From: Chryseobacterium sp. JUb7 | Lineage (GTDB): Bacteria; Bacteroidota; Bacteroidia; Flavobacteriales; Weeksellaceae | Assembly: GCF_024806495.1 (NCBI RefSeq) | Contig: NZ_JANUFF010000010.1 | Coordinates: 1-64,000 of the forward strand | Direction: 5' to 3' | DNA length: 64,000 nucleotides | In this document: positions 61,934 to 64,000 of the stretch, piece after piece | How the letters are laid out: each line of letters begins with the position of its first letter | Position numbering within the stretch: position 1 is the first letter of the stretch | Position numbers and translations under genes: made by a program | Notes under the pieces: generated by a model | Databases searched by the model: none | Seen by the model: the letters and a program-made list of their open reading frames with translations, nothing else | What the model was told of the DNA's origin: nothing

Positions 61934-63460
61934 TTAATCTAAATCTGGTTTTTCCAAAGGCTCCTGTTCTGCTTTGAAAGTTTCACCGTAGCCTCCGTTT
62001 TGAAGTTTCGAGTGTTTTTTACTGTATAGGAAATAGATAATGAAACCTAAAATCAGCCAAATGAAAGAATACAATTTTGCTTCATGGCTTAAGTTAAAAA
62101 TCAGATATACATTGATTGCAATACCTAAACAAGCTACCAAAGGTAAAGCCGGTACTTTAAAGTTTCTCTGTAAATTCGGTTCTCTTACTCTCAATACCCA
62201 AACTGCGACACATACCATTGTAAATGCGAACAATGTTCCGAAGCTCGTCATGTGAGCCAGATCATTAATTGGCGTCAGAGAAGCAATAGTTGCAATGACA
62301 ACTGACAAGATAAGAAGGTTTTTAGTAGGAACTCCAGTTTTAGGATTTACTTTTGAGAAAGTTGCAGGAATTAATCCGTCTTTAGACATTCCAAGGAAAA
62401 TTCTTGACTGTCCCATAATCATTACCATTAATACTGAAATCAAACCTACTGTTGCAGCAATCGTAATAATATATCCGGCCCAAGCCTGCCCTGCAATATC
62501 AAATGCATAAGCTACAGGCGCTTTGATAGCATCAGGATATTTTCCCAGCGGATTGAAATCTGTATAATGCATCATTCCCGTTAAAACAAGAGATACCAGA
62601 ATATATAAAAGCGTACAGATCACCAATGAAGTGATAATCGCAAAAGGCACGTCTTTTTTAGGATTAATAGCTTCTCCGGCCTGCGTAGACACGGCATCAA
62701 AACCTACATAAGCAAAGAAAATTGCAGATGCGCCCGCTACAACTCCACCAAAACCGTAAGCAGAGTGAGAAACTCCGTTTTCTGTTATAATAGTAGGATC
62801 CGGAATGAAGGGAGTCCAGTTGGCAGGATTTATAAAGAAAGCTCCTGCAATAATTACAAAAATAATCGCTGAAACTTTAAGCATTACAATGAAATTATTG
62901 GCTTTAGCAGCTCCTTTTGTTCCTCTCACTAAGATAGAAATCACAAAGAAAACAATCAAAAATGCGGGTAAATTCATTGAGAATCCTGAGTTTCCTGCTG
63001 CCAGATACGTTTGTGGATCTGTCGTAAGATATGCCGGTAAGTGGAGACCAAACATCTTGAGGAGTTTACTGAAATACCCTGACCAGGAGACGGCGACCGT
63101 CATCGATCCCATTGCGTATTCCAAAATCAATCCCCAACCTATAATCCAGGCAAAAATTTCTCCTACAGTACCATATGCATATGCATACGCAGAACCTTCC
63201 ACAGGAAGAATAGAAGCAAACTCTGCATAACACAAAGCTGCAAACACACACGCAATCCCAGCAATTACAAACGACAAAGCCAATGCAGGACCTGCATTAT
63301 AATAAGCTCCCGTTCCTGTAAGTACAAAGATTCCGCCACCAATAATTGCTCCAATCCCAATAGCAGTAAGGCTCCATTTTCCTAAAACGCGTTTCAGCTG
63401 ACTCTTTTTGATATCGGCTTCATAGGCGCTCATTGGTTTTTTAACCCAAATTTTAGACAT
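61934..63460 (-). CDS. APC-family amino-acid permease
   Basis: 508 residues, about 12-13 membrane helices. The first segment GIGAIIGGGIFVLTGTGAYYNAGPALALSF is the typical APC start, then FAYVGFDAVSTQAGEAINPKKDVPFAII. It resembles the cationic-amino-acid (YfnA/CAT) branch; the substrate is not shown. Confidence 0.9.
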   Translation of the reverse strand: MSKIWVKKPMSAYEADIKKSQLKRVLGKWSLTAIGIGAIIGGGIFVLTGTGAYYNAGPALALSFVIAGIACVFAALCYAEFASILPVEGSAYAYAYGTVGEIFAWIIGWGLILEYAMGSMTVAVSWSGYFSKLLKMFGLHLPAYLTTDPQTYLAAGNSGFSMNLPAFLIVFFVISILVRGTKGAAKANNFIVMLKVSAIIFVIIAGAFFINPANWTPFIPDPTIITENGVSHSAYGFGGVVAGASAIFFAYVGFDAVSTQAGEAINPKKDVPFAIITSLVICTLLYILVSLVLTGMMHYTDFNPLGKYPDAIKAPVAYAFDIAGQAWAGYIITIAATVGLISVLMVMIMGQSRIFLGMSKDGLIPATFSKVNPKTGVPTKNLLILSVVIATIASLTPINDLAHMTSFGTLFAFTMVCVAVWVLRVREPNLQRNFKVPALPLVACLGIAINVYLIFNLSHEAKLYSFIWLILGFIIYFLYSKKHSKLQNGGYGETFKAEQEPLEKPDLD

Positions 63461-63625
63461 ATTTCTTTTTTATTTTAAGATTTACGAAAATATAAAAATT
63501 TTATAACTCTGAATGTTTATTGACAAACTTTCGTTATTTAATTTAAATACAAATGGTTAAAACCTTGATTTACATATTATTTAAATCATTTTAAAATATG
63601 TGATTTTTTGCGTATTTTTGATCAC

Positions 63626-64000
63626 ATGAATTTATACGATCTCTTCGTAAAACCCTACGAAAACTACACTTCACTACAAATTCTCCTGGAAGCGTCCGGT
63701 ACATTCTTCGGAATTATCAGCGTCTATTTTTCAATTAAAAAAAATATTTGGGTCTACCCTACCGGAATCATTTCTACATTGATTTATGTATATATTCTTT
63801 TCAATTTTGGATTATTGGGAGATTGTATGATCAATGTATATTATACGGTAATGAGTATTTATGGCTGGGTTTTATGGTCTAAAAATTCAAAAGATCATAT
63901 TCATGTAGAGGTTTCCTGGGCTACAAAAAAAGAATGGATCTATGGAAGTCTTCTTTTTATATTAAGTCTCATCATCGTTACGGTTATCTATTATTACAAA
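63626..64000 (+). CDS. pnuC: nicotinamide mononucleotide/riboside transporter PnuC, cut by the window end
   Basis: 125 codons are visible from ATG 63626 (MNLYDLFVKPYENYTSLQIL) with no stop before the edge. The pattern EASGTFFGIISVYFSIKKNIWVYPTGIISTLIYVYILF, then GDCMINVYYTVMSIYGWVLW, is the PnuC core, which takes up nicotinamide riboside for NAD synthesis. A TATTTTTG box at 63613-63620 ends only 5 bases before the ATG, so the mRNA may be leaderless. No riboswitch-like structure is seen before it. Confidence 0.9.
   Translation, partial: MNLYDLFVKPYENYTSLQILLEASGTFFGIISVYFSIKKNIWVYPTGIISTLIYVYILFNFGLLGDCMINVYYTVMSIYGWVLWSKNSKDHIHVEVSWATKKEWIYGSLLFILSLIIVTVIYYYK

Noticed and set aside
63613..63620. 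Promoter for pnuC as a firm leaderless-transcript call
   Set aside because: The -7 box is good but there is no -33 TTTG, and A/T-rich DNA gives such boxes by chance; mentioned only in the pnuC entry.
1..64000. CRISPR array, rRNA genes, intact prophage or origin
   Set aside because: No regularly spaced direct repeats, rRNA sequence, phage structural genes or dnaA-box cluster were noticed; the interspersed repeats are REP or inverted-repeat types.

Overview
The window looks like a chromosomal segment of a low-GC flavobacterium, most likely Chryseobacterium or a close relative in the Weeksellaceae. The grounds are a fused SecDF, an arginine pathway of the Bacteroidota type with an ArgF-prime transcarbamylase, a secreted enzyme with a type IX secretion sorting tail, promoters of the TTTG / TAnnTTTG form, and several intergenic repeat families that I associate with this group. 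The genus is an inference. No sequence search was run.

Layout. 1-1750: the remains of a tyrosine integrase lying just downstream of a tRNA-Ser(UGA), probably a decayed island end. 1950-10000: housekeeping and small accessory genes (trxB, holA, a stand-alone HsdR-N-like nuclease domain, a dienelactone hydrolase-like enzyme, lipoprotein, cupin, acetyltransferase, DUF2911-type protein, Ada, a PEP mutase-like protein). 10100-13200: an unusual two-gene ABC system with a large split-topology membrane protein. 13250-14320: a ParE-type toxin-antitoxin pair and an unknown gene. 14430-20410: pyrimidine genes carB, carA and pyrB on the minus strand, with a REP-associated transposase between carB and carA and a leader peptide plus terminator in front of pyrB. 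20650: an Lrp/AsnC regulator. 21280-30370: a complete arginine operon read leftwards (GNAT, argG, argC, argD, argF-prime, argB, argE, argH).

30530-42450 reads rightwards as an acetate/propionate uptake and activation locus: IS1-like DNA-binding protein, porin, MFS symporter, two small membrane proteins, an SLC5-histidine kinase fusion resembling CrbS, a receiver-only response regulator, a propionyl-CoA synthetase-like enzyme and acetyl-CoA synthetase. A REP-flanked transposase pseudogene has landed between kinase and receiver. 42750-64000 is mostly housekeeping (rel, nhaA, yihY, rlmH, trmL, tatA, secDF, hemN) with transporters, an orphan lipoprotein, a secreted PQQ-type sugar dehydrogenase, a SASA-type esterase, an amino-acid permease and the start of pnuC at the right edge.

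No CRISPR array, rRNA operon or intact prophage is visible. The most interesting observations are the pyrB leader attenuator, the CrbS-like kinase whose C-terminus is encoded by a REP element, the transposase copy killed by one nonsense codon, the divergent ABC system with a Gln in its H-loop, a structured intergenic element near 4.8 kb, and a family of inverted-repeat elements with conserved interiors.
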